Below, in pieces: positions 16,130-22,919 of a DNA stretch of 27,052 bases. Within the stretch, counting starts at the first letter, position 1. Each line of letters opens with the position of its first letter. A program made the position numbers and the translations under genes. Source of the stretch: JBFELO01 sp041552055 (GTDB lineage Bacteria; Acidobacteriota; Thermoanaerobaculia; Thermoanaerobaculales; Sulfomarinibacteraceae); assembly GCA_041552055.1 (NCBI GenBank), contig JBFELO010000063.1, forward strand, positions 1 to 27,052. The letters are read 5' to 3'. Below the pieces are notes generated by a model. That model worked only from the letters and a program-made list of their open reading frames with translations. It had not been told where the DNA came from and made no database searches.

Positions 16130-16755
16130 TGGTCGCCCCCCTTCTTGAGGCCGGCGGCACGGTCGACCGCCTTGAAGATGTGGACGTATGCCGCGCACCG
16201 GCACAGATTTCCGGCCATTCCGTGGCGAATCTCGTCGAGATCGGGATCCGGGTTGGCACGCAGCAGGCCCTCGGCGGCCATCACCTGACCCGGCGTGCAG
16301 TAGCCGCACTGGAAGGCGTCCTCCTCGACGAAGGCCCGCTGGGTCACGCCCAGTTCCTCGCCGTGCATGAGTCCTTCGACGGTCGTGATCTCCGCGTCCT
16401 CGGCCTCGACGGCGAGAGTCATGCACGCGTACCTGGGTACGCCGTCGATCAGCACCGTGCACGCGCCGCACTCACCGCGCTCGCAGCCGGTTTTGGTTCC
16501 GGTCAACCCGAGCCGCTCGCGGAGCACGAAGAGCAAGGTCCACCTGGGCTCGACCAGGAGCCGGTGGAGGCGCCCGTTGATGTCGAGCGCCACCGGGATC
16601 ATGCCTCCGGTGTGTTCCGGCTGCTCCTGAGCCACGGCCTGTCGCGCCGCGGCACCGGTGGCAGCGGCGACCGCACCAGCCCCTACGGTCCCCATAAAAC
16701 CGCGCCGCGTCACGCCGGAGCGTGAGTTCTCGTTCCTGTCGGGGTTCCTGCCCAT
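16126..16755 (-). CDS. Molybdenum hydroxylase [2Fe-2S] subunit with Tat signal (PaoA-like)
   Basis: 209 residues; ATG 16755 with GGAGGG 4 bases upstream. It begins with a twin-arginine signal (TRRGFMG, Arg17-Arg18, then an Ala-rich segment ending near AVAQ), placing the enzyme in the periplasm. Two [2Fe-2S] sites follow: the plant-ferredoxin-like motif GCERGECGAC with a later Cys (RYAC), and the helical-bundle motif FQCGYCTPGQ with GNLCRCAAY. All eight expected cysteines are present. It is the first gene of the operon, and its stop overlaps the start of the Mo subunit by 4 bases. The Tat signal on this subunit alone matches E. coli PaoA, where the folded complex is exported as a unit. Confidence 0.95.
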   Translation of the reverse strand: MGRNPDRNENSRSGVTRRGFMGTVGAGAVAAATGAAARQAVAQEQPEHTGGMIPVALDINGRLHRLLVEPRWTLLFVLRERLGLTGTKTGCERGECGACTVLIDGVPRYACMTLAVEAEDAEITTVEGLMHGEELGVTQRAFVEEDAFQCGYCTPGQVMAAEGLLRANPDPDLDEIRHGMAGNLCRCAAYVHIFKAVDRAAGLKKGGDQ

Positions 16756-16802
16756 ACGTCCCTCCGTTCGGAGCGCTGGAAGCGTTTCCTGAATTGAGAC
16801 CA

Positions 16803-16837
16803 GGTATTAATCAATTGCGACACGGTGTGATTTTACC
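16803..16837. promoter_or_regulatory. AT-rich divergent promoter region with imperfect palindrome
   Basis: Between the hydroxylase operon and the rightward gene set, bases 16787-16860 are clearly AT-rich compared with the surroundings. An imperfect inverted repeat lies here: GGTATTAATCA (16803-16813) and TGATTTTACC (16828-16837), matching outer GGTA/TACC and inner ATCA/TGAT with one indel. On the minus strand TAAAAT (16835-16830) could be a -10 box for the hydroxylase operon. On the plus strand TTGCGA (16815-16820), 17 bases before ATTGAA, is a poor promoter match. A shared operator is plausible. Confidence 0.35.
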
Positions 16838-16912
16838 ATTGAAGTGTGGAGCCTGTTTACTTGACTTCCCGGGGCCCTGAACTACCATCCGGTTGTCATC
16901 AGCGAAGGCGAG

Positions 16913-17008
16913 TTGAACGGTGCAGCGGCCGGGCTATTCGGTGTTGTCGAAGATGCGGTCGGGCGCATCGATGCCGGCCGGAAAACATTTATTCACGGAG
17001 GTGCGTGA
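16913..17008 (+). CDS. Putative short leader ORF or 3' gene remnant, TGATG-coupled to the next gene
   Basis: The frame open from 16865 (just after an in-frame TGA at 16862) to the TGA at 17006-17008 encodes a protein-like sequence containing HPVVISEGELNGAAAG, then LFGVVEDAVGRIDAG. Its stop overlaps the ATG of the next gene (TGATG). There is no ATG or GTG in frame; TTG 16913 with AAGG at 16905-16908 is the best start and gives 31 residues. It could be a regulatory leader peptide, the tail of a decayed gene, or chance. I do not recognise the sequence. Confidence 0.3.
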   Translation: MNGAAAGLFGVVEDAVGRIDAGRKTFIHGGA

Positions 17009-17454
17009 TGAAACGTTGGTTTGCGTATGGAATCCTGATGCTGGCAGTCGCCACCTGCGCGTCGCCCGTGGTCGTGGCCCAGGAGGATGAAGCCCCGGTC
17101 CCGGAGCGTTTGATCGTCTCCCTGTACCACATCGCTCCGGGACAGCACCGAGAGTTCATCCAATGGATGGGTCGCCTCGACATGATGAGCCAGGAGGCGG
17201 GCATCCCGGCGACTCGGTTGTACGTGCACGACGAGGGCGACAGCTGGGACTACTTGCTGATCCGCGCCGTGCCGACGCCGGAGCAGGAAGAGAAGCTGGA
17301 GGCGCTCGCCAAAGAGCGCGGTCTGCACAGCGGTATCGAGCAGCACTTTCAGGTCCGCACGTACATCCATTCGCACACGGACACCTACGTCTACGGGCCG
17401 ATGTCGCTGGCCGAGTTCGACAAGATCGCCGAGCGGGGTGGGGTATTCCGCTGA
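17008..17454 (+). CDS. Small exported protein of unknown function
   Basis: 148 residues; ATG 17008 with GGAGGTG at 16997-17003 and a clear signal peptide (MKRWFAYGILMLAVATCASPVVVAQ). The mature part, about 120 residues, is mixed alpha/beta with several Tyr/His residues (SLYHIAPGQHREFIQWM, YVHDEGDSWDYLLI, HSHTDTYVYGPMSLAEF). The pattern recalls dimeric alpha/beta-barrel (ABM/NIPSNAP-like) proteins, where a beta strand with a Tyr-His is followed by a helix, but I cannot confirm that fold. It is the first gene of a rightward set, and the DUF364 gene overlaps its stop codon. The same divergent promoter region serves the Mo hydroxylase, so a periplasmic role linked to that enzyme is possible but speculative. 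Confidence 0.8.
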   Translation: MKRWFAYGILMLAVATCASPVVVAQEDEAPVPERLIVSLYHIAPGQHREFIQWMGRLDMMSQEAGIPATRLYVHDEGDSWDYLLIRAVPTPEQEEKLEALAKERGLHSGIEQHFQVRTYIHSHTDTYVYGPMSLAEFDKIAERGGVFR

Positions 17455-18215
17455 CGCCGACGTCCGTCGATCGCATCCTCGAACAGGTGGCTCGGCTGGA
17501 GGCCGCGCGAGACGCCGCACTGATCGACGTGAGGGTGGGTCCCTACTGGACCGTGGTGCAGACCTCCACGGGTACCGGGCTGGCCTCGACCGTGAGTCAC
17601 GAGGTCGACCGTGATCAGGCCTACCCGATCGTCGATGCCGGAGAGTTGCTCGAGCGATCTCCGCTGGAGTTGGCTGCCTGCCTGCAATCCGGTTCGGCGC
17701 CGGAAGCCGCCGTCGGGCTGGCGGCGGTGAACGCGTTGCTCCCTCGACCGACCGGGAATACCGCCGAGATCAACGCGGCGGATCTGCTGTGCGATCGAGC
17801 CGCAGGGCGCCTGCTGGCGATGGTTGGCCACTTCCCGTTCGTCGACCGGGTTCGGGCGGCGTGCCGCGAGGTGTTGGTCTTCGAGCGCGGCGGGCGGCAG
17901 CGTCCCGGCGACCTGGGCGAGCGGCACATGGAGGGGCTGATACCCCATGCCGAGGTGGTCGCGGTTACGGCGACCACGCTTTTGAACGGCACCCTCGATT
18001 CCATCGTCGGCCTGCTCGGCCCAGGGTCCTTCGTCGTCATGCTCGGACCCGGCACGCCGTTTGCACCCTGCCTGTTCGATGTCGGATTCGACGCGTTGTG
18101 CGGGACCGTGGTGGAGTACCATGAGGCTGTCGTGCGCGCCGTGTCGCAGGGGGCGGTCACGGGACAGATCCCGGGAGTCCGACGGGTGTGCCTGTTAAGA
18201 GAGGAGAGAGCATGA
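17451..18215 (+). CDS. DUF364 (putative heavy-metal chelation) protein with DUF4213-like N-terminus
   Basis: About 254 residues. The start is unusual: no ATG/GTG/TTG lies near the upstream stop. CTG 17451 overlaps that stop (CTGA) and has a GGGGTGGGG run at 17435-17443. GTG 17487 is the first ordinary start but would cut into the N-terminal helix (SVDRILEQVARLEAARD). The N-terminal part (VRVGPYWTVVQT, GLASTV) resembles DUF4213; the C-terminal part (MVGHFPFVDRV, VFERGG, VVAVTATTLLNGTLDSIV, VMLGPGTPFAPCLFDVGFDALCGTVV) is DUF364. Family knowledge: Pfam describes DUF364 as putative heavy-metal chelation, often near metalloenzyme genes; the mechanism is unknown. It overlaps the next gene by ATGA. 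The link to the Mo hydroxylase next door is by context only. Confidence 0.85.
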   Translation: MTPTSVDRILEQVARLEAARDAALIDVRVGPYWTVVQTSTGTGLASTVSHEVDRDQAYPIVDAGELLERSPLELAACLQSGSAPEAAVGLAAVNALLPRPTGNTAEINAADLLCDRAAGRLLAMVGHFPFVDRVRAACREVLVFERGGRQRPGDLGERHMEGLIPHAEVVAVTATTLLNGTLDSIVGLLGPGSFVVMLGPGTPFAPCLFDVGFDALCGTVVEYHEAVVRAVSQGAVTGQIPGVRRVCLLREERA

Positions 18216-18832
18216 GCCTGGGGGAGAGAACGGGACGTTGCGTGATTCCATTCGCTGGCTTGATTCTCGCCGGGGGAGCCGGGCAACGGTTCGGCGGGCC
18301 CAAGGCGTTTGCCCGGTTGCCGGACCGGCGGACCTTCCTCGAGGCCTGCCAGGATGTTCTGCGAGAGGCGGGCGCAGCCGTCGTCGCGGCGACGTTACCG
18401 CACGGATCGGCGCAGGAGGAGGTGGCGGGGCTGCGCTCGCTGCCGCTGCCGGAGCCTGGGCTCGACATGCTGGCGTCGGCGCGCTGGGGGCTCCGCCACC
18501 TGATCTCGGATCGGAGATGGCGAGTCGTTGTGGTGTTGCCGGTCGATCACCCGTTGGTCGCTCTCGAGACCGTGCGCGCCCTGGTCGCCCTGCAGGCGAA
18601 CGCGGCGGTTCCGGCGTATCGCGGGAAGCGCGGTCACCCGGTGTGTTTCACGAGGGATGTCGCCGAACAGGTCGCGCGCGAGCAGCTTCGCGGCGAAAAC
18701 CTCCGCGAGATCCTGCGGACCGTCGGTGTCGCCGGTGTGGAGGTCGACGATCCCGGAGTCATCGCCAACTGCAACACACCAGACGCGTTGCGCGAGCACC
18801 TGGAACGATCCAGCAGACTCCCACCGTCCTGA
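18212..18832 (+). CDS. MocA/MobA-like molybdopterin nucleotidyltransferase
   Basis: 206 residues; ATG 18212 overlaps the upstream stop (ATGA) with GAGGAGAGAG immediately before it. An upstream in-frame GTG at 18188 lacks a ribosome site. The N-terminal FAGLILAGGAGQRFGGPKAF is the nucleotide-binding LAGGxGxRxGxxK signature of the MobA-like NTP transferase fold, and VVLPVDHPLV supplies the metal-binding Asp. The C-terminal GENLREILRTVG and NTPDALREHL segments are typical. Family knowledge: MobA makes the guanine and MocA the cytosine dinucleotide form of the molybdenum cofactor; PaoABC-type hydroxylases need the cytosine form. The hydroxylase operon across the promoter makes MocA activity the better guess, but sequence alone does not settle the base specificity, and other sugar or polyol nucleotidyltransferases share the motif. 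Confidence 0.87.
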   Translation: MSLGERTGRCVIPFAGLILAGGAGQRFGGPKAFARLPDRRTFLEACQDVLREAGAAVVAATLPHGSAQEEVAGLRSLPLPEPGLDMLASARWGLRHLISDRRWRVVVVLPVDHPLVALETVRALVALQANAAVPAYRGKRGHPVCFTRDVAEQVAREQLRGENLREILRTVGVAGVEVDDPGVIANCNTPDALREHLERSSRLPPS

Positions 18833-18869
18833 GGAGGCCGGTGCACGAACCCCTGGCCGGTGCCACGTG

Positions 18870-20225
18870 CTACTCGTCGACCGCGGTGCGCATGGTCACG
18901 AACTCCTCGGCGGCGGTCGGGTGGATGCCGATGGTGGCGTCGAACTGGGCCTTCGTCGCACCGCAGGTCAGCGCCACCGCCATGCCCTGAATGATCTCTC
19001 CCGCGTCCGGACCGACCATGTGTGCGCCGAGCACGCGATCGCTCGCGCGGTCGACGACGAGCTTCATCAAGGTGCGCTCGTCCCTGCCCGACAGGGTGTG
19101 CGCCATTGGTCGAAACGTCGAACGAAAGATCTGAACGTCATACCCATCGCTGCGGGCCCTGCCTTCGGTCAGGCCCACCGTGCCGACAGACGGCTGGCTG
19201 AACACTGCGCTCGGGACGTTGTTGTAGGAGACCGACGTCGGATTTCCCTTGAACACGGTCTCGACGAACGCCATCGCCTCGGCGAGTGCCACCGGAGTGA
19301 GCGCGCGTCGATCGGTGCAGTCCCCCACGGCATAGATCCCGGGAACCGAGGACTCGGAGAACTCGTCGACGATCACTGCACCTCGGTCGGTGAGCGCAAC
19401 GTCGAGCTCTTCGAGGCCGAGGTCAGAGGTGTTGGGAAGCCTGCCGGTGCCGCACAGCACGACGTCGGCTGCAATAGTCTTGCCCTCGGGAAGATTGATG
19501 ACGACATCGTTGCCCTGTCGCGTCATGTGAGTCGGCCGCACGTCGAACCTCAACTGTACGCCGCGCTTGGTCATCTCTTCGGCGAGGGTCGTGCGCACGT
19601 CGTCGTCGAAGTCGCGGAGGAAGAGAGGCCCCCGATGCAGCAAATGAACCTCGGACCCGAGTTCGTTGAAGATGCCGGCAAACTCCACCGCGATGTATCC
19701 GCCGCCCACGATCACGATCCGCTTCGGAAGTGTGGAGAGGTGGAAGACGTCGTCGGAGGAGATCCCGTACTCCGCGCCTGGGATGTCGATGACGTTCGGT
19801 CGGCCGCCGCTGGCGATCAGGATCGTTTCCGCAGTGTAGCGCGTTCCTCCGACGGCGACGGTGTGGCGGTCGACCAGCCGCGCACGGCCTTCGACGATCG
19901 TCACGCGTGAATCCTCGAGCAGGCTTCGGTAGACATCGTTCAGCCGACCGATCTCACGGTCCTTGTTCGCGATCAGACGACCCCAGTCGAACGAGCGATC
20001 GCCCACCTTCCAGCCGAACCCCCGGGCGTCCTCGAACGCGGCAGAGAACTGGGAGGCGTAGACGAGCAGCTTCTTGGGCACGCAGCCCACGTTCACGCAG
20101 GTCCCACCGAGGCGGCGAGATTCGGCCACCGCGACCCGAGCCCCGAGCCCGGCAGCCATCCGGCTGGCACGGACGCCGCCCGAACCGGCACCGATGGTGA
20201 ACAGATCGAAATCATGGTGGGGCAT
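18870..20225 (-). CDS. gor: Glutathione-disulfide reductase
   Basis: 451 residues, typical for the family. ATG 20225 is preceded by GGGAGGG, and the FAD-binding motif follows at once (GAGSGGVRASRMAA, 12-25). The redox disulfide is GGTCVNVGCVPKK with Cys43 and Cys48. The NADPH domain has GGGYIAVEFAGIF followed by HLLHRGPLFLRDFD; the two Arg residues in that strand are those that select NADPH in glutathione reductases. GIYAVGDC is the second FAD contact. The C-terminal interface domain carries GIHPTAAEE, with the catalytic His/Glu pair completed across the dimer. The enzyme keeps glutathione reduced in the cytoplasm. A related pyridine nucleotide-disulfide reductase such as trypanothione- or mycothione-type is less likely given the NADPH and HPTAAEE matches. 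It sits 153 bp upstream of nothing in its own direction, convergent with the nucleotidyltransferase gene. Confidence 0.93.
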   Translation of the reverse strand: MPHHDFDLFTIGAGSGGVRASRMAAGLGARVAVAESRRLGGTCVNVGCVPKKLLVYASQFSAAFEDARGFGWKVGDRSFDWGRLIANKDREIGRLNDVYRSLLEDSRVTIVEGRARLVDRHTVAVGGTRYTAETILIASGGRPNVIDIPGAEYGISSDDVFHLSTLPKRIVIVGGGYIAVEFAGIFNELGSEVHLLHRGPLFLRDFDDDVRTTLAEEMTKRGVQLRFDVRPTHMTRQGNDVVINLPEGKTIAADVVLCGTGRLPNTSDLGLEELDVALTDRGAVIVDEFSESSVPGIYAVGDCTDRRALTPVALAEAMAFVETVFKGNPTSVSYNNVPSAVFSQPSVGTVGLTEGRARSDGYDVQIFRSTFRPMAHTLSGRDERTLMKLVVDRASDRVLGAHMVGPDAGEIIQGMAVALTCGATKAQFDATIGIHPTAAEEFVTMRTAVDE

Positions 20226-20378
20226 CGACAGACCCTCCCGCGTGGTGCAGACTACCCGGCCGGGCCACGCCACGGTAGTCCACCGGCCGTTCCGTGGTCG
20301 CAGGGCGCGATGGCAGCCGCCGCACCTCGTGCCGGTGCAGTGCCCGGTATTTCTCCGCCGAGTCGCCGACGACCGCTG

Positions 20379-20969
20379 CTACTTCTTCGTTACCTCGAGG
20401 TTGATTTCGATCTCGATCTCTTCGCCGAGCAGCAGACCGCCGGTTTCGAGAGCCTTGTTCCAGACGATTCCGAAGTCCGTCCGGTCGAGAGTGGTGGCAA
20501 TCTCGAAGCCTCCTTTCACGTTGCCCCACGGGTCCGTCATCTCGCCGAGAAACTTCACCGGCAGGGTGACCTCCTTGGTCACGCCGTGCATGGAGAGCTT
20601 GCCGGTGACCGAGTAGCTGTCGGCACCCGTTTTGCTGATCCGATCGCTGACGAACGTGATCTCGGGATATTTTTCGACGTCGAAGAAATCGGCGGACCGG
20701 AGGTGCTTGTCGCGATCCTCGTTGCGGGTGTCGATGCTGGCCGCCTGGATCACGAACTGCACCGATGACGCATCCAGGTTCTGCCAGTCCGCGGTGATGG
20801 TGCCGTCGAACTCGGCGAATCTGCCCGGAACGTTCGAGATCAGGTGTCGGACCTTGAACGCGACATCCGAGTGAGCCAAGTCGATGGTGTAGGTGGTCTC
20901 GGCGGTGGCGCTTACGGCCAGTCCGAGAGCGAGCAGGCAGAGCGAAACGTATTTTGTAGCACTTTTCAT
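20379..20969 (-). CDS. yceI: YceI-family periplasmic lipid-binding protein
   Basis: 196 residues; ATG 20969 with GGAGG 6 bases upstream and a signal peptide (MKSATKYVSLCLLALGLAVSATA). The mature protein shows the YceI lipocalin-like pattern: YTIDLAHSDVAFKVRHL at the start, FDGTI, then VQFVIQAASIDTRNEDRDKHLRSADFFDVEKYPEITF (the most conserved part of the family), GKLSMHGVTKEVTLPV, and a closing beta strand about DFGIVWN. Family knowledge: YceI-like proteins form an eight-stranded barrel that binds polyisoprenoids or fatty acids and are often induced by alkaline, osmotic or oxidative stress. It is separated from gor by 153 bp on the same strand, so they may share a transcript. A palindromic structure lies 34 bp upstream of its start. 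Confidence 0.95.
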   Translation of the reverse strand: MKSATKYVSLCLLALGLAVSATAETTYTIDLAHSDVAFKVRHLISNVPGRFAEFDGTITADWQNLDASSVQFVIQAASIDTRNEDRDKHLRSADFFDVEKYPEITFVSDRISKTGADSYSVTGKLSMHGVTKEVTLPVKFLGEMTDPWGNVKGGFEIATTLDRTDFGIVWNKALETGGLLLGEEIEIEINLEVTKK

Positions 20970-21002
20970 CGGGAGCCTCCAAGCCGTTGATTCATTCATC
21001 GA

Positions 21003-21037
21003 TTTCACGGTTTGACGCGGGGCGTCGTTAGGTGAAA
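21003..21037. promoter_or_regulatory. Nested palindrome upstream of yceI
   Basis: Two concentric inverted repeats: outer TTTCAC (21003-21008) / GTGAAA (21032-21037), inner GACGC (21014-21018) / GCGTC (21022-21026), with a 3-base centre and 5-base spacers on each side. It lies 34 bp upstream of the yceI start in the 347-bp divergent gap (20970-21316) between yceI and the TonB-like gene. The symmetry suits a dimeric regulator or a 5'-UTR cruciform; I see no match to a named operator. Confidence 0.45.
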
Positions 21038-21189
21038 CGACGCGTGTGAGTCCGGGATTCCAGATGTCCGGCCGACGGGAGTAGGACTCCGACCCTCGTG
21101 CAACTCGCCGTGGTCGGTCACACTGGCCGTGCGTGGCTGCCACCTCGGCACGAGCAATCGGCGGAAAACTTTGCAGACCAGAGCTTTCT

Positions 21190-21224
21190 TGACACCGTCT
21201 TGTGATTCTTCTTGTGATTTCTTC
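21190..21224 (+). promoter_or_regulatory. Candidate promoter of the tonB-exbBD operon with 12-bp tandem repeat
   Basis: A perfect TTGACA (21190-21195) is followed, 18 bases on, by TGTGAT (21214-21219, 4 of 6 matches to the -10 consensus). The spacer and -10 fall inside a tandem repeat: CTTGTGATTCTT (21200-21211) and CTTGTGATTTCTT (21212-21224). The repeat places a possible -10 in each copy. The remaining gap to the gene is purine-rich and holds a short reading frame at 21289. Confidence 0.45.
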
Positions 21225-21288
21225 ACCCGGGAGGGAGGAAAAACGTTACGGTTCACGTTGAGGCCATTGGAGGCGGGCGAGGAGAGAG

Positions 21289-21312
21289 ATGGCAGAGAAA
21301 TTGCTAGGGTAG
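21289..21312 (+). CDS. Possible seven-residue leader peptide before the TonB-like gene
   Basis: ATG 21289 has a strong ribosome site (GGAGAGAG, 21281-21288, touching the codon) and encodes MAEKLLG before TAG at 21310-21312. The stop is 4 bases before the GTG of the TonB-like gene, in a different frame. The GTG itself has only a weak AGGG nearby, so reinitiation after the leader is plausible. Such a short ORF can easily arise by chance. Confidence 0.25.
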   Translation: MAEKLLG

Positions 21313-21316
21313 ACAC

Positions 21317-22258
21317 GTGCGATCTGACCGGTCGATCTTCCGCCGGGCCCTCGAGGTATCCGTCCTGCTGCACCTGCTGCTGGTCTTCATCGTCGTGCCG
21401 CGGGCCCGGGAGGTGTGGCCGACGACCCTGTCCAACCCATCGATCTTCGCCACAGAGGAGCCGGAGAGACAATCAGAGCCGCCGCTCGAGTTCGAGTTCG
21501 TGGACCTGGCCGACGAGCGGGAAGAGCGACCCTCCTCGGACTTCGCGCCGCTGTCCGACCTCGATCGGCGGGCGCACGGCGGAGAGGGCGACGACCTCTC
21601 GGACAGACCGTCCTCCACAGGGAACACCTTCCAACTCGTTCAATCCGAGGGCGGAAATGTGTTGGATCGGGCGGCGCCCCCCCGGCAGGTCGGTCCCCCG
21701 ACCGAACCGGTCCCGATGCCCGAGCCCGAAGAGGAACCAGCCCCGGAGGAGGCGCAACCCGAGGAACCTCGGGAACGGCGTGACCCCGAGGGAGCCGGCG
21801 AGTCAGCGCCTGAGACCGGGGAGCAGCAGCCGATGCTCCGGTTGCCCCCGGCAGATGCGTGGACACTCCCCCCTGACGGAGGTGGCCTTCCGGAGAACCC
21901 GGACCGTGACGGCGGGCGGGTGGACGCCGGCGGGCTGTCGTTCGACACCCAGTGGTACGACTGGGGTCCGTACGCAAAGAAAATGCTCGCCAAGATCCGC
22001 CGCCATTGGCGGATTCCCGAGATTGCGTTGCTGGGCGTGAGCGGTGTGGTGCAGGTGCGCTACTTCATCGAACGGGACGGCAGCGTGACCGGGCTGCGGA
22101 TCACGTCCGAGTCCGGCAAGCCGCCAATGGATTTCGCGGCCCGCGACGCGATCGGCAACGCGTCTCCCTTCGATCCGCTACCGACCGATCTGACGGGGGT
22201 GGAACGCGAGGGCGTTACCATTACGTTTTACTACAACATGAGTCCTCCGGACCGTTGA
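21317..22258 (+). CDS. TonB-like energy transducer
   Basis: 313 residues beginning at GTG 21317. A single N-terminal membrane helix (about 12-27, VSVLLHLLLVFIVV) after a basic start anchors it in the inner membrane. A long Pro/Glu-rich periplasmic spacer follows (about 45-215, with EPVPMPEPEEEPAPEEAQ), then a TonB C-terminal domain (about 225-313): YAKKMLAKIRRHWRIP, GVVQVRYFIERDGSVTGLRI, FDPLPTDL and a final beta strand ITFYYNMSP. Family knowledge: TonB links the ExbBD proton channel to outer-membrane receptors, using the C-terminal domain to grip them. The acidic spacer is longer and less Lys-Pro-rich than in enterobacterial TonB. It is followed 31 bp later by exbB-like and exbD-like genes, so one operon is likely. 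TolA-like function is an alternative, but the C-terminal pattern favours TonB. Confidence 0.88.
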   Translation: MRSDRSIFRRALEVSVLLHLLLVFIVVPRAREVWPTTLSNPSIFATEEPERQSEPPLEFEFVDLADEREERPSSDFAPLSDLDRRAHGGEGDDLSDRPSSTGNTFQLVQSEGGNVLDRAAPPRQVGPPTEPVPMPEPEEEPAPEEAQPEEPRERRDPEGAGESAPETGEQQPMLRLPPADAWTLPPDGGGLPENPDRDGGRVDAGGLSFDTQWYDWGPYAKKMLAKIRRHWRIPEIALLGVSGVVQVRYFIERDGSVTGLRITSESGKPPMDFAARDAIGNASPFDPLPTDLTGVEREGVTITFYYNMSPPDR

Positions 22259-22289
22259 CACTCATCCGGACGACCCGCGAGGAGAAGTT

Positions 22290-22919
22290 GTGATCGACAT
22301 CCTGATTTCCGGCGGACCAGTGATGATACCGCTCGGCCTGTTGTCGCTGGTCGCGCTCGCCATCGTGCTCGAGCGGCTGTGGATTCTGCGGCGGGCCAAC
22401 TACATGAAGGACACTGTGGTCAACAGCCTGTCGCAGTTGCTCGCCAACCGCAATTTCAAGTCGGCGATCGACTACTGCCGCCGTCGTCCGGGGCCGTTCA
22501 CTCACCTCGTGATCGCGCTCGTCGAAAATCGCAACGCGCCGTATGACGAGCTGAAGGAGATCATGGAGGACACGGGTCGGCGTGAGCTGCTCGGTCTGCA
22601 GCGTGGCCTTCCGGCGCTGGCGACCATCGTCGGTGGGGCGCCTCTTCTCGGACTGCTCGGGACGGTGCTCGGCATGATCAAGATCTTCACCGTGGTCGCG
22701 TCGGCCGGTTCCGGAATCACGGAGCAGCTCGCCTCCGGTATCGCACAGGCGTTGATCACCACCGCGACCGGGTTGATCATTGCCATCCCGACGCTTTTCA
22801 CACACTCGTTCTTGGAGGCGAGAGCGGTCGGCATCCTGGCCGACATTGAACATCAGATGATCGATTTCCTCCACCTCGTGCGTCACTCGGAGGTCGACGA
22901 GGAAGGAGACGCGCGGTGA
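22290..22919 (+). CDS. exbB: ExbB/TolQ-family proton channel subunit
   Basis: 209 residues starting at GTG 22290 with GGAGAAG close upstream. Three membrane segments fit the family: about 8-30, 108-130 (ALATIVGGAPLLGLLGTVLGMI, the conserved pore helix) and 153-173 (QALITTATGLIIAIP, with the pore-lining Thr residues). A long cytoplasmic loop lies between the first and second. The start of the third-helix region (GSGITEQLASGIAQAL) is the family signature. Family knowledge: five ExbB subunits surround two ExbD helices and use proton flow to drive TonB. Its stop overlaps the next start (GTGA). The TonB-like gene directly upstream favours ExbB over TolQ or a motility stator; sequence alone does not decide. 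Confidence 0.92.
   Translation: MIDILISGGPVMIPLGLLSLVALAIVLERLWILRRANYMKDTVVNSLSQLLANRNFKSAIDYCRRRPGPFTHLVIALVENRNAPYDELKEIMEDTGRRELLGLQRGLPALATIVGGAPLLGLLGTVLGMIKIFTVVASAGSGITEQLASGIAQALITTATGLIIAIPTLFTHSFLEARAVGILADIEHQMIDFLHLVRHSEVDEEGDAR

Noticed and set aside
13475..16288. 937-residue open frame on the plus strand opposite the Mo subunit gene
   Set aside because: Antisense shadow of a securely identified gene; composition is Arg/His/Asp-rich with no domain.
16846..17454. Long start for the small exported protein at GTG 16846
   Set aside because: ATG 17008 has a strong ribosome site and immediately precedes a signal peptide; the longer version buries it.
17163..18215. Long start for the DUF364 gene at ATG 17163
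   Set aside because: It would overlap the preceding gene by 292 bases and add about 96 Arg/Gly-rich residues unlike the family.
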